DNA of 64,000 nucleotides, from assembly GCF_001423405.1 (NCBI RefSeq), contig NZ_LMNS01000005.1:23354-87353 (forward strand). The letters run 5' to 3'. Source of the stretch: Methylobacterium sp. Leaf123 (lineage in GTDB: Bacteria; Pseudomonadota; Alphaproteobacteria; Rhizobiales; Beijerinckiaceae). Below are positions 1 to 7,891 of the stretch, in pieces (the stretch's first letter is position 1; the number at the start of each line of letters is the position of its first letter). The translations under genes were made by a program, and so were the position numbers. The notes beneath the pieces are model-generated. The model searched no databases and had not been told where the DNA came from. It saw only the letters and a program-made list of their open reading frames with translations.

Positions 1-40
1 CCTCGATCTTGAACTCACGTCCGAACTTGCGACGCTGCAT
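1..40 (-). CDS. IS3-family transposase OrfA, N-terminus only (cut by window edge)
   Basis: Thirteen codons (MQRRKFGREFKIE) are visible from an ATG at 40 reading leftwards out of the window, preceded by GGAGGTGCTCC. In IS3-family elements OrfA is a helix-turn-helix protein that binds the terminal repeats and is fused to the DDE catalytic OrfB by -1 frameshifting. None of that can be verified here because the gene leaves the window. Confidence 0.6.
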   Translation of the reverse strand, partial: MQRRKFGREFKIE

Positions 41-67
41 GGAGCACCTCCGGCTTCATCATCACAC

Positions 68-142
68 CTAAACTGGGTGTCCGTGAAACCGGCAGCAGGC
101 CAACTCGATCTTGAACTCACGTCCGAACTTGCGACGCTGCAT
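68..142 (-). pseudogene. Truncated OrfA fragment in the outer IS copy
   Basis: The outer copy carries the same RBS and start codon as the inner copy. After codon 13 the frame enters the terminal sequence of the next copy and stops at TAG (68-70), giving a 24-residue chimeric peptide that cannot be a functional transposase. It is a remnant of either a nested insertion or a tandem end duplication. Confidence 0.6.
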
Positions 143-205
143 GGAGCACCTCCGGCTTCATCATCACACCTAAACTGGGTGTCCGTGAAACCGGCAGCAG
201 GCCAC

Positions 206-1357
206 TCAGAAAGCCTCCCTGTACAGGCGAAGGGCGTCCGCTTCCGTGATAGCGACCGGGTTGTTCATCAGGAGGCGCGTCTGCTTCATGGCGTCGGAGG
301 CCAGGAGCGGGAGCCTCTCCTCTTCGACCCCGGCGTCACGCAGGCGGCGCGGGGCACCGCTTTCGTCCATCAGAGCCTGCATGGCATCGACGAAGTCCTG
401 CGCGCGGTTGGGCGCTTGCGCAGGCGCCCCGATCACATCGGCCAGCTCGGCATAGAGGGGTGCGGCGGCCTTCGCGTTGAACCGCAGCACCGGCCCGAGC
501 ATCAGCGCGTTCGAAAGGCCGTGGGGGATGTGGTAGTGACCGCCCAAAGGGTAGGCCAGGGCATGCACCGCCGCCACAGGCGCGTTCGAGAAGGCCTGTC
601 CCGCCAGCGTCGCCCCAAGCAGCATACCCTCGCGCGCTGCGCGGTCACTGCCGTCACGGCAGGCCTGCACGAGATTGGCGGCCAGGAGACGGAGCGCTTC
701 GCGAGCCAGCGCGTCCGACAGCGGATTTTTCCGGAGCCGGCCGGTATAGGCCTCGACCGCGTGCACCATCGCATCGATGCCGGTTGCCGCCGTATGGATT
801 GGCGGCAGACCTACGGTCAGCTCGGCATCGAGCAGCACGTAATCCGCGTAGAGTTGGGGGGAGACCACACCCATCTTCGTGGCCTCACCGGTCGTGATGA
901 TGGCGATGTTCGTAACTTCCGAACCGGTTCCCGCGGTTGTCGGCACCAGGGCAAGGGGTAGCCGAGCGCCCTCGACCTTACCGATCCCGTACATGTCGGA
1001 CAGCGATTGCCCCGCACTGTCCAGCAATACGGCGGCCAGCTTGGCGACATCCAAGGATGAGCCGCCGCCCAAGCCGAGAACGATATCGGCGCTCTTCTGC
1101 CGTGCGCTGTCAACGCAGGCCTGCAACACGCCCTCGGGCGGATCGGCAACGACCGCGTCGAAGATCGTGACGCTGAAGCCGTTGTCCTGCAGGTTGCCGA
1201 GAACGGGTTCGATCAAGCCCGCTTTGACCAGGCCGGCATCCGTGACCAGGAGCAGCTTGCGCTGCGGGAAGCGCGAAGCCAGACGTTCGCCGATCCGTCC
1301 GGCGCCGGACCATTCGAGCTGGATTGCGGGAACGGTCTGGAAATCAAAGGCCTGCAT
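206..1357 (-). CDS. Iron-containing (group III) alcohol dehydrogenase
   Basis: This is a 383-residue NAD(P)-dependent, metal-dependent dehydrogenase of the Fe-ADH family, with the usual family length. The NAD-binding GGGSSLD lies at residues 97-103. The metal ligands are recognisable as D195, H199, H265 and H279, spaced as in FucO-type enzymes. I chose ATG 1357, with GGGAAAG upstream, over an in-frame TTG six codons earlier. It lies 40 bp behind the aldehyde dehydrogenase gene on the same strand, so the two probably form an operon. With a succinate-semialdehyde-type dehydrogenase as partner, 4-hydroxybutyrate dehydrogenase is a reasonable guess, but maleylacetate reductase or another short-chain alcohol dehydrogenase is possible. 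The stop codon sits one base from an IS end. Confidence 0.85.
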   Translation of the reverse strand: MQAFDFQTVPAIQLEWSGAGRIGERLASRFPQRKLLLVTDAGLVKAGLIEPVLGNLQDNGFSVTIFDAVVADPPEGVLQACVDSARQKSADIVLGLGGGSSLDVAKLAAVLLDSAGQSLSDMYGIGKVEGARLPLALVPTTAGTGSEVTNIAIITTGEATKMGVVSPQLYADYVLLDAELTVGLPPIHTAATGIDAMVHAVEAYTGRLRKNPLSDALAREALRLLAANLVQACRDGSDRAAREGMLLGATLAGQAFSNAPVAAVHALAYPLGGHYHIPHGLSNALMLGPVLRFNAKAAAPLYAELADVIGAPAQAPNRAQDFVDAMQALMDESGAPRRLRDAGVEEERLPLLASDAMKQTRLLMNNPVAITEADALRLYREAF

Positions 1358-1397
1358 GACCGGACTTTCCCGCAAGGAAGCGATTGGTGACGGTCGT

Positions 1398-2849
1398 TCA
1401 AGCGATCGATGAGCACACGTACTTCGTCTCGATATATTCTTCGATTCCGTACTTCGATCCCTCTCGCCCGAGACCCGACTGCTTCATTCCGCCGAACGGC
1501 GCGACTTCGTTCGAGATCAGCCCGGAATTGTGCCCCACGATGCCGTATTCCAGCGCTTCGGCCACCCGCCAAGCGCGACGATGGCTCTCGGTGTAGAAGT
1601 AGGCCGCCAGGCCGAACTCCGTATCGTTGGCCATCTGCACGACCTCTTCCTCGGTTTCGAACCGGAACAGGGGTGCAACCGGCCCGAAGGTCTCTTCACG
1701 GGCAATCCGCATGGCCTGCTTGACATCGGCGAGGACGGTCGGCGCATAGAACGACGCGCCGCTGGCATGACGCTGCCCGCCGACAAGGCAGCGCGCGCCG
1801 CTGCCCAGCGCATCGGCAACGTGGCTCTCGACCTTGCGAATTGCGGCCTCGTCGATCAACGGCCCGATCTGGACATCCTCTTCCGTACCGGCACCGACCT
1901 TGAGGCCGGCGACGCGGTCGGCAAGGCGCCGCGCAAAGGTTTCGTAGATGCCGGATTGCACATAGATCCGGTTCGCACACACACAGGTTTGCCCCGCATT
2001 GCGGAACTTGGCGGCCATGGCACCGTCGACGGCGGCATCAAGGTCGGCATCGTCGAACACGATGAATGGGGCGTTGCCGCCGAGTTCGAGAGACAGCCGT
2101 TTAATGGTCGGCGCGCACTGTGCCATGAGCAGACGGCCCACGCCGGTCGAGCCCGTGAAGGAGAGCTTGCGCACCCGCTCGCTCTTCGTCAGCACCTCGC
2201 CGACGGTCTTTGCCGGGCCGGTGACGATTTGCAGGACGCCCGCCGGAACACCCGCCTGGACGGCGAGGTCGGCCAGGGCGAGAGCGGTCAGAGGGGTCTG
2301 ATCCGCCGGCTTCACGATGATGGTGCAGCCAGCCGCGAGCGCGGGGGCCGCCTTGCGGGTGATCATCGCGGCCGGGAAGTTCCAGGGCGTGATCGCAGCA
2401 CAGACACCGACCGGTTGCTTCAGAACGAGAATGCGCTTGTCGGCCTGCGGGGCGGGGATGACATCGCCGTAGACGCGCTTGGCTTCCTCGGCGAACCACT
2501 CGATGAAGGAGGCGGCATAGACGACCTCGCCGCGGGCTTCGGCCAGCGGCTTGCCCTGTTCGGCCGTCATGATCGCCGCGAGATCGTCGGCGTTCTCCAA
2601 GATCAAGGTGAACCACGTGCGCAGGATCGCGGAGCGATCGCGAGCGGCCGTCTTCGACCAAGTCCGGAAGGCACGGTCTGCGGCGTCGATCGCCTGCTCG
2701 ATGACGTTCGCGTCCAGCGATGGCACATCGGCGATGTGGGATTGATCGGCGGGGTTATGAACCGGAATGACCGAACGGTCGGCAGCAGCCAGCCAAGCGC
2801 CATCGACGAGGCATGCCTGCCGCAGGAGATCAGGGGCATTCAGGCGCAT
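1398..2849 (-). CDS. NAD(P)-dependent succinate-semialdehyde dehydrogenase-like aldehyde dehydrogenase
   Basis: A 483-residue member of the ALDH superfamily with the gabD-type length. Visible landmarks are PWNFP with the catalytic N157, K180, the nucleotide-binding TGSTGVG at 232-238, general base E255 in ELGGN and nucleophile C289 in GQTCV. It would oxidise an aldehyde, probably succinate semialdehyde, to the acid. ATG 2849 has an excellent AGGAGG site. It is the first gene of a two-gene operon with the Fe-ADH and is divergent from an IclR regulator, so the set looks like a small inducible catabolic unit. Substrate is inferred from family resemblance only. Confidence 0.88.
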   Translation of the reverse strand: MRLNAPDLLRQACLVDGAWLAAADRSVIPVHNPADQSHIADVPSLDANVIEQAIDAADRAFRTWSKTAARDRSAILRTWFTLILENADDLAAIMTAEQGKPLAEARGEVVYAASFIEWFAEEAKRVYGDVIPAPQADKRILVLKQPVGVCAAITPWNFPAAMITRKAAPALAAGCTIIVKPADQTPLTALALADLAVQAGVPAGVLQIVTGPAKTVGEVLTKSERVRKLSFTGSTGVGRLLMAQCAPTIKRLSLELGGNAPFIVFDDADLDAAVDGAMAAKFRNAGQTCVCANRIYVQSGIYETFARRLADRVAGLKVGAGTEEDVQIGPLIDEAAIRKVESHVADALGSGARCLVGGQRHASGASFYAPTVLADVKQAMRIAREETFGPVAPLFRFETEEEVVQMANDTEFGLAAYFYTESHRRAWRVAEALEYGIVGHNSGLISNEVAPFGGMKQSGLGREGSKYGIEEYIETKYVCSSIA

Positions 2850-2872
2850 GAAAAGCCTCCTAGCGGCTTGCG

Positions 2873-2908
2873 GTTCAGCTAATTGAACTGTATTCTCTTA
2901 ATTGAACT
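2873..2908. promoter_or_regulatory. Candidate IclR operator in the divergent promoter region
   Basis: An inverted repeat GTTCA-N6-TGAAC occupies 2873-2888. A further TTGAAC half-site at 2903-2908 forms a direct repeat with TTGAAC of the palindrome. The stretch is AT-rich compared with its surroundings and lies between the start codons of the aldehyde dehydrogenase (minus) and the IclR gene (plus). This is where an autoregulating IclR protein would be expected to bind. Binding is inferred, not shown. Confidence 0.5.
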
Positions 2909-2945
2909 TAGTCCCACGGCGTTTGGCACGTCAAGGCAGTCACGC

Positions 2946-3722
2946 ATGAACGGCATCATGGGAGAGAGCGGCGCGGAGACTGTTCCCGCTCTGCGACGGG
3001 CGGTCCGGATCTTGGATTTCGTGAGTTCAGCCGAGAGCGCACCGAACGCGGCCGATCTCGCTCGCCTGATGGCGATCCCGAAAAGTACGGCGCATGGTCT
3101 TTTATCGGCCATGGTCGAACTGGGGCTTCTCGCCCGATCACAGGAGGGCGCTTACCGGCCGGGATCGCATATCATGCAATGGGCGAGCGGGTTCCTGGCT
3201 CAGCAGAATATCGTTCGGGAATTCCAGAATCACTTCGCGGAAAACTCAGCTCTCTCTGAGCATACGGTGACTCTTACGGTCCTCGATGGAACGGATGTGA
3301 CTTATCTCGGCTGTCAAAACAGCACGAAGCCGCTTGGCTTCACCTTCCGCATCGGCATGCGCCTGCCGGCCGTCTTTACCGCGACGGGAAAGGCTCAACT
3401 CGAAACGGTTCCGCCTCACAGGCTTGAGGACATGTTCGGAGATGACTGGCCCGAACCGATGACGCGCTCCAGCGTCAAGAACCTTGCGGCGCTGAAGGAA
3501 GAATTGAAGGAGATCAGGAAGCGGGGGTATTCCATCGACGATGGGCAGATCCGCGAAGGGATGATCTGTTTGGGCGCGGCGATCAGAGAATTCTCAGGTC
3601 GCTCCATCGGCGGCATCGCGATCAGCTTGATCGAGAGTGAAGCCTTGCCGGATGTCTTGGACCGGTTGGGCCAGGAGCTGCGGCGTACCGCCGACGCGTT
3701 GTCGAAGCGACTTGGCGCTTGA
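2946..3722 (+). CDS. IclR-family transcriptional regulator
   Basis: A 258-residue protein with an N-terminal winged helix-turn-helix (about residues 14-75, including IPKSTAHGLLSAM) and a C-terminal effector-binding IclR domain (about 90-255). I chose ATG 2946; ATG 2958 is also possible, while an upstream in-frame start at 2883 would overlap the putative operator. It is divergent from the aldehyde/alcohol dehydrogenase operon and is the likely local regulator of it. GC content is visibly lower than in the surrounding housekeeping genes, which together with the nearby IS suggests an accessory segment. The effector is unknown. Confidence 0.85.
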   Translation: MNGIMGESGAETVPALRRAVRILDFVSSAESAPNAADLARLMAIPKSTAHGLLSAMVELGLLARSQEGAYRPGSHIMQWASGFLAQQNIVREFQNHFAENSALSEHTVTLTVLDGTDVTYLGCQNSTKPLGFTFRIGMRLPAVFTATGKAQLETVPPHRLEDMFGDDWPEPMTRSSVKNLAALKEELKEIRKRGYSIDDGQIREGMICLGAAIREFSGRSIGGIAISLIESEALPDVLDRLGQELRRTADALSKRLGA

Positions 3723-3735
3723 ACGCTCCCACGAG

Positions 3736-3753
3736 AGACATGACGGCATGTCT
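3736..3753 (+). terminator. Hairpin 13 bp after the IclR gene
   Basis: A perfect 7-bp inverted repeat AGACATG / CATGTCT with a 4-base loop. A T5 run appears only about 12 bases later (3766-3770), so intrinsic termination is possible but weak. Confidence 0.3.
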
Positions 3754-3981
3754 GATGGACGAATGTTTTTCTGACCTTCGATGCGATCGCCTTTGACCGA
3801 GGCCTTGTGAGAATACAGGTCTTTCGGAATTGGGATCTGAGCGCGGAATAGCGTCGCAGATCGGCCTCGCGGGGCTCAAGCTCGGCAGAAGCGAGCGACG
3901 CCGCTTTCGCCTGACGTCCGCGAACGAACGGTCCGGTCCACACGGATCAGCCCCATGATCCCGAATTACCAAATACGCACC

Positions 3982-4006
3982 GGAACTCCTTTGCGCGCAA
4001 TCCGTT
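3982..4006 (+). promoter_or_regulatory. Sigma-EcfG (general stress response) type promoter
   Basis: GGAAC at 3982-3986 and CGTT at 4003-4006 are separated by exactly 16 bases. This matches the GGAAC-N16/17-CGTT consensus known for alphaproteobacterial EcfG sigma factors, described in Methylobacterium. It lies 51 bp upstream of the GTG start of the PAS-LuxR gene on the same strand. The CsbD-like genes that follow are typical stress genes, which supports a functional site. Inference from sequence only. Confidence 0.6.
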
Positions 4007-4057
4007 TGAGCACGGCTGCCGATCTGGCAGCGTGGCACGAGAGGGAGCGACGCGGGC

Positions 4058-5518
4058 GTGACGGCGGATGTCGACAGGCATGAGCTTCGGCAGATCATCG
4101 CCGGCCTGAGCGAGGGCGTGATCCTGGTCGAGCCCGACCAGAGCATCGCCTACGCCAACGAGGCCGCGCTCGCCATGCACGGCGTCGAGACCCTCGACGC
4201 GCTGGGCGCCACCGTCGATGCCTACCGCGAGCGTTTTGCCCTGCGCTACCGCAACAACCGGGCGCCCGAGCAATATCCGATCGAGCGGGTGGTCGCCGGC
4301 GAGCGTTTCCACGACGTCGTCGTCGAGGTCCGGCGGCCCGACCGCCCGGACGTCTACTTCGTCCACTCGCTCCGCAGCCTCGTCGCCACCGACCGCGACG
4401 GCGAGCCGAGCTGCCTCGCCCTCATCCTCAAGGACGTGTCGGACCAGTTTGAGGCCGAGGAGCGCTTCGAGAAGACCTTCAACGCAAACCCGGCGCCCGC
4501 GATCATCACCCGGCTGTCCGACCTGCGCCACGTCAAGGTGAACGCGGGCTTCCTGGAGATGACCGGCTATGTCCGCGATGCCGTCATCGGGCGCAGCGTC
4601 TACGAGGTCGATGTTCTGGCCGGGGCCCGCAACCGCGACCTCGCCGTGTCGCGTCTGAACGAGGGCGGCACTGTCCCGCAGATGGAAGCCTGCCTCGACC
4701 TGCCGGATGGCGGGTCGCGCTTCGTCATCGTCGCCGGCCAGCCCATCGAGATGGGCGAAGAGCCCTGCATGCTGTTCACCTTCGCCGACCTCGAACTGCG
4801 CCGGAAGGCCGAGACCGCGCTCCGGCAAAGCGAGGAGCGCTTCGCCACGGCGTTCCGGCTGACCCCGGTGCCAACGCTGCTGGCGCGGCTGGACGGCTTC
4901 ACGGTGACGGGCGTCAACGACGCGTTCACCCGCGTCTTCGGCTACGGCGAGGACAGCGTGGTCGGGCGCTCACCCTCCGAGACCGGGCTGTGGGTTGCGG
5001 AAGGAGCCCGCGAGCGGTTCGAGGAGGCGGTCGGCCGCACCGGTTTCGTCCCCGGCCAGGAGGTCTGCCTGCGCCACCAAGATGGGTCGGAACTCGACTG
5101 CCTCATCTCCGCCGAGCGCGTCGAGATCGGCGAGGAGACCTTCGCCCTGCTCGTCCTGCAGGACATCACCGAGCGCAAGCGCGGCGAGCGCGAACTGTTC
5201 GAGGCCATCGAGGCGGTGATGGCCGACACCTCATGGTTCAGCCGCGGGCTCATCGAGAAGCTCGCCAACCTGCGCCAGCCCAGCAGCCACGACGGCGACG
5301 GCGCCAGCCCGATCCTCACCGTGCGCGAGCGCCAGATCCTGAACCTGATCTGCACCGGGCTCGATGACGAAGCCATCGCCAAGCGGCTCAACCTCTCCCG
5401 CAACACCGTGCGGAACCACGGCGCCGCGCTCTACCGCAAGCTCGGCGTCCACAAACGGGCCGAGGCCGTGATCTGGGGACGCGAGAACGGCTTCCCGCTC
5501 CACGCCTCCGGTACATAA
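4058..5518 (+). CDS. PAS-PAS-PAS-LuxR sensory transcriptional regulator
   Basis: A 486-residue soluble protein with three PAS-like domains (about 8-125, 145-250 and 265-375) and a C-terminal LuxR/FixJ-type helix-turn-helix (about 420-480, with LTVRERQIL and RLNLSRNTVRNH). No membrane segment, kinase or receiver domain is present, so sensing and DNA binding are in one polypeptide. The start is GTG 4058 with GAGGGAG ten bases upstream. An EcfG-type promoter precedes it, and stress-protein genes follow on the same strand after a 95-bp gap. It may therefore relay a stress or redox/light cue to that cluster. Ligand and targets are not evident from the sequence. Confidence 0.85.
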   Translation: MTADVDRHELRQIIAGLSEGVILVEPDQSIAYANEAALAMHGVETLDALGATVDAYRERFALRYRNNRAPEQYPIERVVAGERFHDVVVEVRRPDRPDVYFVHSLRSLVATDRDGEPSCLALILKDVSDQFEAEERFEKTFNANPAPAIITRLSDLRHVKVNAGFLEMTGYVRDAVIGRSVYEVDVLAGARNRDLAVSRLNEGGTVPQMEACLDLPDGGSRFVIVAGQPIEMGEEPCMLFTFADLELRRKAETALRQSEERFATAFRLTPVPTLLARLDGFTVTGVNDAFTRVFGYGEDSVVGRSPSETGLWVAEGARERFEEAVGRTGFVPGQEVCLRHQDGSELDCLISAERVEIGEETFALLVLQDITERKRGERELFEAIEAVMADTSWFSRGLIEKLANLRQPSSHDGDGASPILTVRERQILNLICTGLDDEAIAKRLNLSRNTVRNHGAALYRKLGVHKRAEAVIWGRENGFPLHASGT

Positions 5519-5613
5519 AAACCGCTCTACTGGTATTTTGATACTATTGATTGGCGAGCGCGAGCGGACATCTCAAGCCGACCGGGATTTTCCCAGTCAC
5601 TCGCGAGGTGCCC

Positions 5614-5769
5614 ATGACCGACCGCGTGAAATCGACTTCCACCACCGAGACCAAGGGTTCGGTGAAGGAGGCCATCGGCAAGCTGACAGGGGATGCCCGC
5701 GTCGAAGCCGAGGGCAAGGCTCAGAAACGCCAAGTGCCACCCTCCAAGGCGGCACCGCGCGACGACTGA
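5614..5769 (+). CDS. Short CsbD-like stress protein
   Basis: A 51-residue protein whose middle (KGSVKEAIGKLTGDARVEAE) is the CsbD signature. The C-terminal half is shorter and more divergent than in the 67-residue paralogue at 7208. ATG 5614 follows GCGAGGTG. CsbD proteins are small, hydrophilic, stress-induced proteins of unknown biochemical role. First of a run of related genes downstream of the PAS regulator. Confidence 0.75.
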   Translation: MTDRVKSTSTTETKGSVKEAIGKLTGDARVEAEGKAQKRQVPPSKAAPRDD

Positions 5770-5827
5770 CCCGAACAACATCCGGCGCCTCACCGTGCCG
5801 GCCCATCAAGAACAGGAGGAGCATCAC

Positions 5828-6169
5828 ATGGTCGATACGGACAGGATGACGGGTGCCGCCAAAGAGATCGGCGGCAAGGTTCAGGGCGCGGTCGGCGACC
5901 TGACCGGCTCGAAGAATGAGTCCGTCGAGGGTCGCTTCCGCGAAGCGCAAGGCACCGCCGAGAACCTCTACGGCCAGGCCAAGGACGCGGTCCGGCACGC
6001 CGCCGACGAGGTCTCCGAATACGCCGAGGACGCCTACGGCCAGGGCCGCCGATACATCCGCGAGGGGTCCCGCGATGTCGGCGGATACGTCTCCGAGGCT
6101 CCGGGTACCTCGCTTCTCGTTGCCGCCGCCATCGGCTTCGGCCTGGGCCTCCTCGTCAGCCGCCTCTGA
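5828..6169 (+). CDS. CsbD/DUF883-like protein with C-terminal membrane anchor
   Basis: A 113-residue protein. The N-terminus (about 5-60) has CsbD-type KEIGGKVQGAVGDLTGS. The middle is an amphipathic, Ala/Glu/Arg-rich helix like the ElaB/YqjD (DUF883) family. The last 20 residues are a single transmembrane segment followed by a short RL end. An AGGAGGAG site precedes ATG 5828. ElaB/YqjD-type proteins are tail-anchored inner-membrane proteins induced in stress and stationary phase. Here the anchor appears joined to a CsbD module. Confidence 0.78.
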   Translation: MVDTDRMTGAAKEIGGKVQGAVGDLTGSKNESVEGRFREAQGTAENLYGQAKDAVRHAADEVSEYAEDAYGQGRRYIREGSRDVGGYVSEAPGTSLLVAAAIGFGLGLLVSRL

Positions 6170-6212
6170 CCTCTCCCTTTGTTTCGACCTCTCAGACCAC
6201 CGGAGTAACTGC

Positions 6213-7124
6213 GTGACCACGACGACAAGCCTATCCCCCGTTGCCGCTAGCGATACACGGGCCGTGCTGCTCAACGAGGTGTCCTGGGGCGCCATCTTCG
6301 CCGGCGCCGTGACCGCCCTCGTGACCCAGGTTGTCCTGAACCTCGTCGGGGTGGGCGTCGGCTTGGCCTCCGTCGGCACCAACGCCGCCGACAATCCGGA
6401 CGCCTCGACCTTCTCGCTCGGTGCGGGGCTGTGGTTCGTGGTCTCCGGCATCGTCGCCTCGCTGGCCGGCGGCCTCATCGCCGGGCGCCTCTCCGGCAAG
6501 TCGCTGCCGGGTGTGGCCGCCTTGCACGGCCTCGTCGCCTGGGCGGTGACCACGCTGGTGGTGCTGTACCTCATCACCTCCGCGGCGAGCGGCCTCGTTG
6601 GCGGCACGCTCGGCACGGTTTCGGGCGCGCTCGGCGGCGCCGGCAACCTCGTCGGCGGCACGGTGCAGACGGCGGCCCAGGCTGCGGCCCCGTCGCTGTC
6701 GAAGATCGCCAACCCGCTCGACGGCATCGAGCAGAAGGTTCGCGAGCAGTCCGCCGGTCAGGATCCGCAGGCCGCCCGTGACGCCGCCGTCGCGGCCGTC
6801 CGTGCCGTCCTGTCGGGCGACCCGGCCCAGAAGGAGCAGGCCAAGACCCGCGCCGCCGACGCCCTCGCCAAGGCGCAGGGCATCGCGCCCGACCAGGCCA
6901 AGGCGCAGATCGACGGCTACGAGAAGCAGTACGAGCAGGCCGTCGCCACGGCCAAGCAGAAGGCCGAGGCCGCGGCCGTCGCCGCCAAGTCCGCCGCCAC
7001 CCAGGGTGCCTTCTACGCCGCCCTGGCGCTGATCCTCGGTGCCCTCGCCGCTTTCTTCGGCGGACGCCTCGGCGCTCCGAAGCCCGCGACGCTGGTCGGC
7101 ACCTACGACGCCCGCCGCGCCTGA
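6213..7124 (+). CDS. Predicted membrane protein with central Ala-rich helical region
   Basis: A 303-residue protein starting at GTG 6213, with GGAG eight bases upstream. There are three or four transmembrane segments in the first 140 residues (about 20-50, 72-95 and 102-125) with many Gly. A long charged Ala/Lys/Gln-rich helix follows (about 170-265), and a final transmembrane segment lies near 270-290. I do not recognise a characterised family. Its position inside a row of CsbD/DUF883 genes suggests an envelope-stress role. A 43-bp spacer separates it from the gene before. Confidence 0.7.
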   Translation: MTTTTSLSPVAASDTRAVLLNEVSWGAIFAGAVTALVTQVVLNLVGVGVGLASVGTNAADNPDASTFSLGAGLWFVVSGIVASLAGGLIAGRLSGKSLPGVAALHGLVAWAVTTLVVLYLITSAASGLVGGTLGTVSGALGGAGNLVGGTVQTAAQAAAPSLSKIANPLDGIEQKVREQSAGQDPQAARDAAVAAVRAVLSGDPAQKEQAKTRAADALAKAQGIAPDQAKAQIDGYEKQYEQAVATAKQKAEAAAVAAKSAATQGAFYAALALILGALAAFFGGRLGAPKPATLVGTYDARRA

Positions 7125-7207
7125 TCCCCTCCCCCGGCTCCCGCCGTTGGCGGGAGCCTCCAGGACCGGCGCTGCCGGTGAATCCAATCCCAAAAGGAGA
7201 GCATCCG

Positions 7208-7411
7208 ATGAGCAGCACGACCGACAAGATCAAGGGCCTCGTCAACGAAGCCGCCGGCAACGTCAAGCAGGGCATCGGCAACGTCACGGGCAACGACAAG
7301 CTCGTGGCCGAGGGCAAGGCCCAGGAGCTGAAGGGCGAAGCCCAGAAGACGGTCGGCGACGTCAAGGACGGTGCCAAGACCCTCGCCGACAAGGTCACCG
7401 GCAAACACTGA
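7208..7411 (+). CDS. CsbD family protein
   Basis: A 67-residue, full-length CsbD protein (KIKGLVNEAAGNVKQGIGNV, then KAQELKGEAQKTVGDVKDG). AAAAGGAG precedes ATG 7208. It is hydrophilic with no membrane segment. CsbD was first seen as a sigma-B dependent general stress gene in Bacillus; the molecular function is unknown. Confidence 0.88.
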   Translation: MSSTTDKIKGLVNEAAGNVKQGIGNVTGNDKLVAEGKAQELKGEAQKTVGDVKDGAKTLADKVTGKH

Positions 7412-7430
7412 TCACTGCCCGGATCCTCAC

Positions 7431-7454
7431 GCGGGGCCGGCCGGGCCGGCCCCG
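7431..7454 (+). terminator. GC-rich hairpin after the CsbD gene
   Basis: A strong stem of GGGGCCGG with GGCCGGCCCC lies 20 bp after the stop, followed by CGCCCCTTTCC and a T5 run about 15 bases on. It could terminate or attenuate transcription between the two stress genes, although the lack of an immediate T-tract makes this uncertain. Confidence 0.4.
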
Positions 7455-7484
7455 CCCCTTTCCACTCGTTTTTCGGAGAGAGCC

Positions 7485-7868
7485 ATGAACCGCGACCAGT
7501 TCCGCGGCGCGTCCCGTCACATCAAGGGCCGCGCCCAGACCGCCCTCGGCGGCGTCACGGGTGACCCGGTCCGCCAAGTGCGCGGCGCTGCGAACCAAGT
7601 GGCCGGCGGGGCGCAGTACGCCTACGGTAGCGCCCGCGACCGGATCGAAGACCTCGCCCGCGAGGGCGAACACCTCGCCGATTCCGCACGCGAACGGGCC
7701 GACGACCTGATCCAGGATGGACGCCGTTACGCCGGCGAGGCCCGCCGCCGCGGCCGGGATTACAGCCGTCGCGCCGTCCGCTACGCCGATGCCGACCGCA
7801 CCTCGACCCTGCTCGGTATCGCCGCAGCCGCCTTCACGCTGGGCTGGCTCGCGCGTCCGTCGCGCTGA
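7485..7868 (+). CDS. CsbD/DUF883-like tail-anchored membrane protein
   Basis: A 127-residue protein with the same plan as the one at 5828. An N-terminal CsbD-like stretch (HIKGRAQTALGGVTGDPVRQ) is followed by a long Arg/Ala/Glu/Asp-rich amphipathic helix and a C-terminal transmembrane segment (about 105-122) ending in PSR. ATG 7485 follows CGGAGAGAG. The paired occurrence with the 5828 gene suggests duplication. Likely an inner-membrane stress protein. Confidence 0.75.
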   Translation: MNRDQFRGASRHIKGRAQTALGGVTGDPVRQVRGAANQVAGGAQYAYGSARDRIEDLAREGEHLADSARERADDLIQDGRRYAGEARRRGRDYSRRAVRYADADRTSTLLGIAAAAFTLGWLARPSR

Positions 7869-7891
7869 ACGCCGCAACTCGGGAGACAACC

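Larger units (their letters stand above)
1..204 (-). mobile_element. End of an IS3-family insertion sequence, two tandem copies of the terminal ~102 bp
   Basis: Bases 2-103 and 104-204 are near-perfect direct copies with a 102-bp period. Read on the minus strand, each copy starts with a terminal sequence TGGCCTGCTGCCGG, continues to a GGAGGTG ribosome-binding site, and then an ATG opening a reading frame MQRRKFGREFKIE. That peptide is the typical N-terminus of the OrfA (HTH) transposase subunit of IS3-family elements. The outer copy (104-204) breaks off after 13 codons and meets the next copy. The inner copy runs off the left edge, so whether the element is complete cannot be seen. The IS tip lies one base from the stop codon of the neighbouring dehydrogenase gene. 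Confidence 0.75.
3723..4057. other. Intergenic region without a gene
   Basis: About 335 bp between the IclR gene and the PAS regulator. It holds a hairpin just downstream of the IclR stop (3736-3753) and an EcfG-type promoter (3982-4006). I see no convincing reading frame or RNA gene in the rest. Confidence 0.6.

Noticed and set aside
3947..4828. Minus-strand open frame across the PAS regulator start
   Set aside because: Repetitive Asp/Val/Gly-rich shadow; the plus-strand protein has three PAS domains and a LuxR domain.
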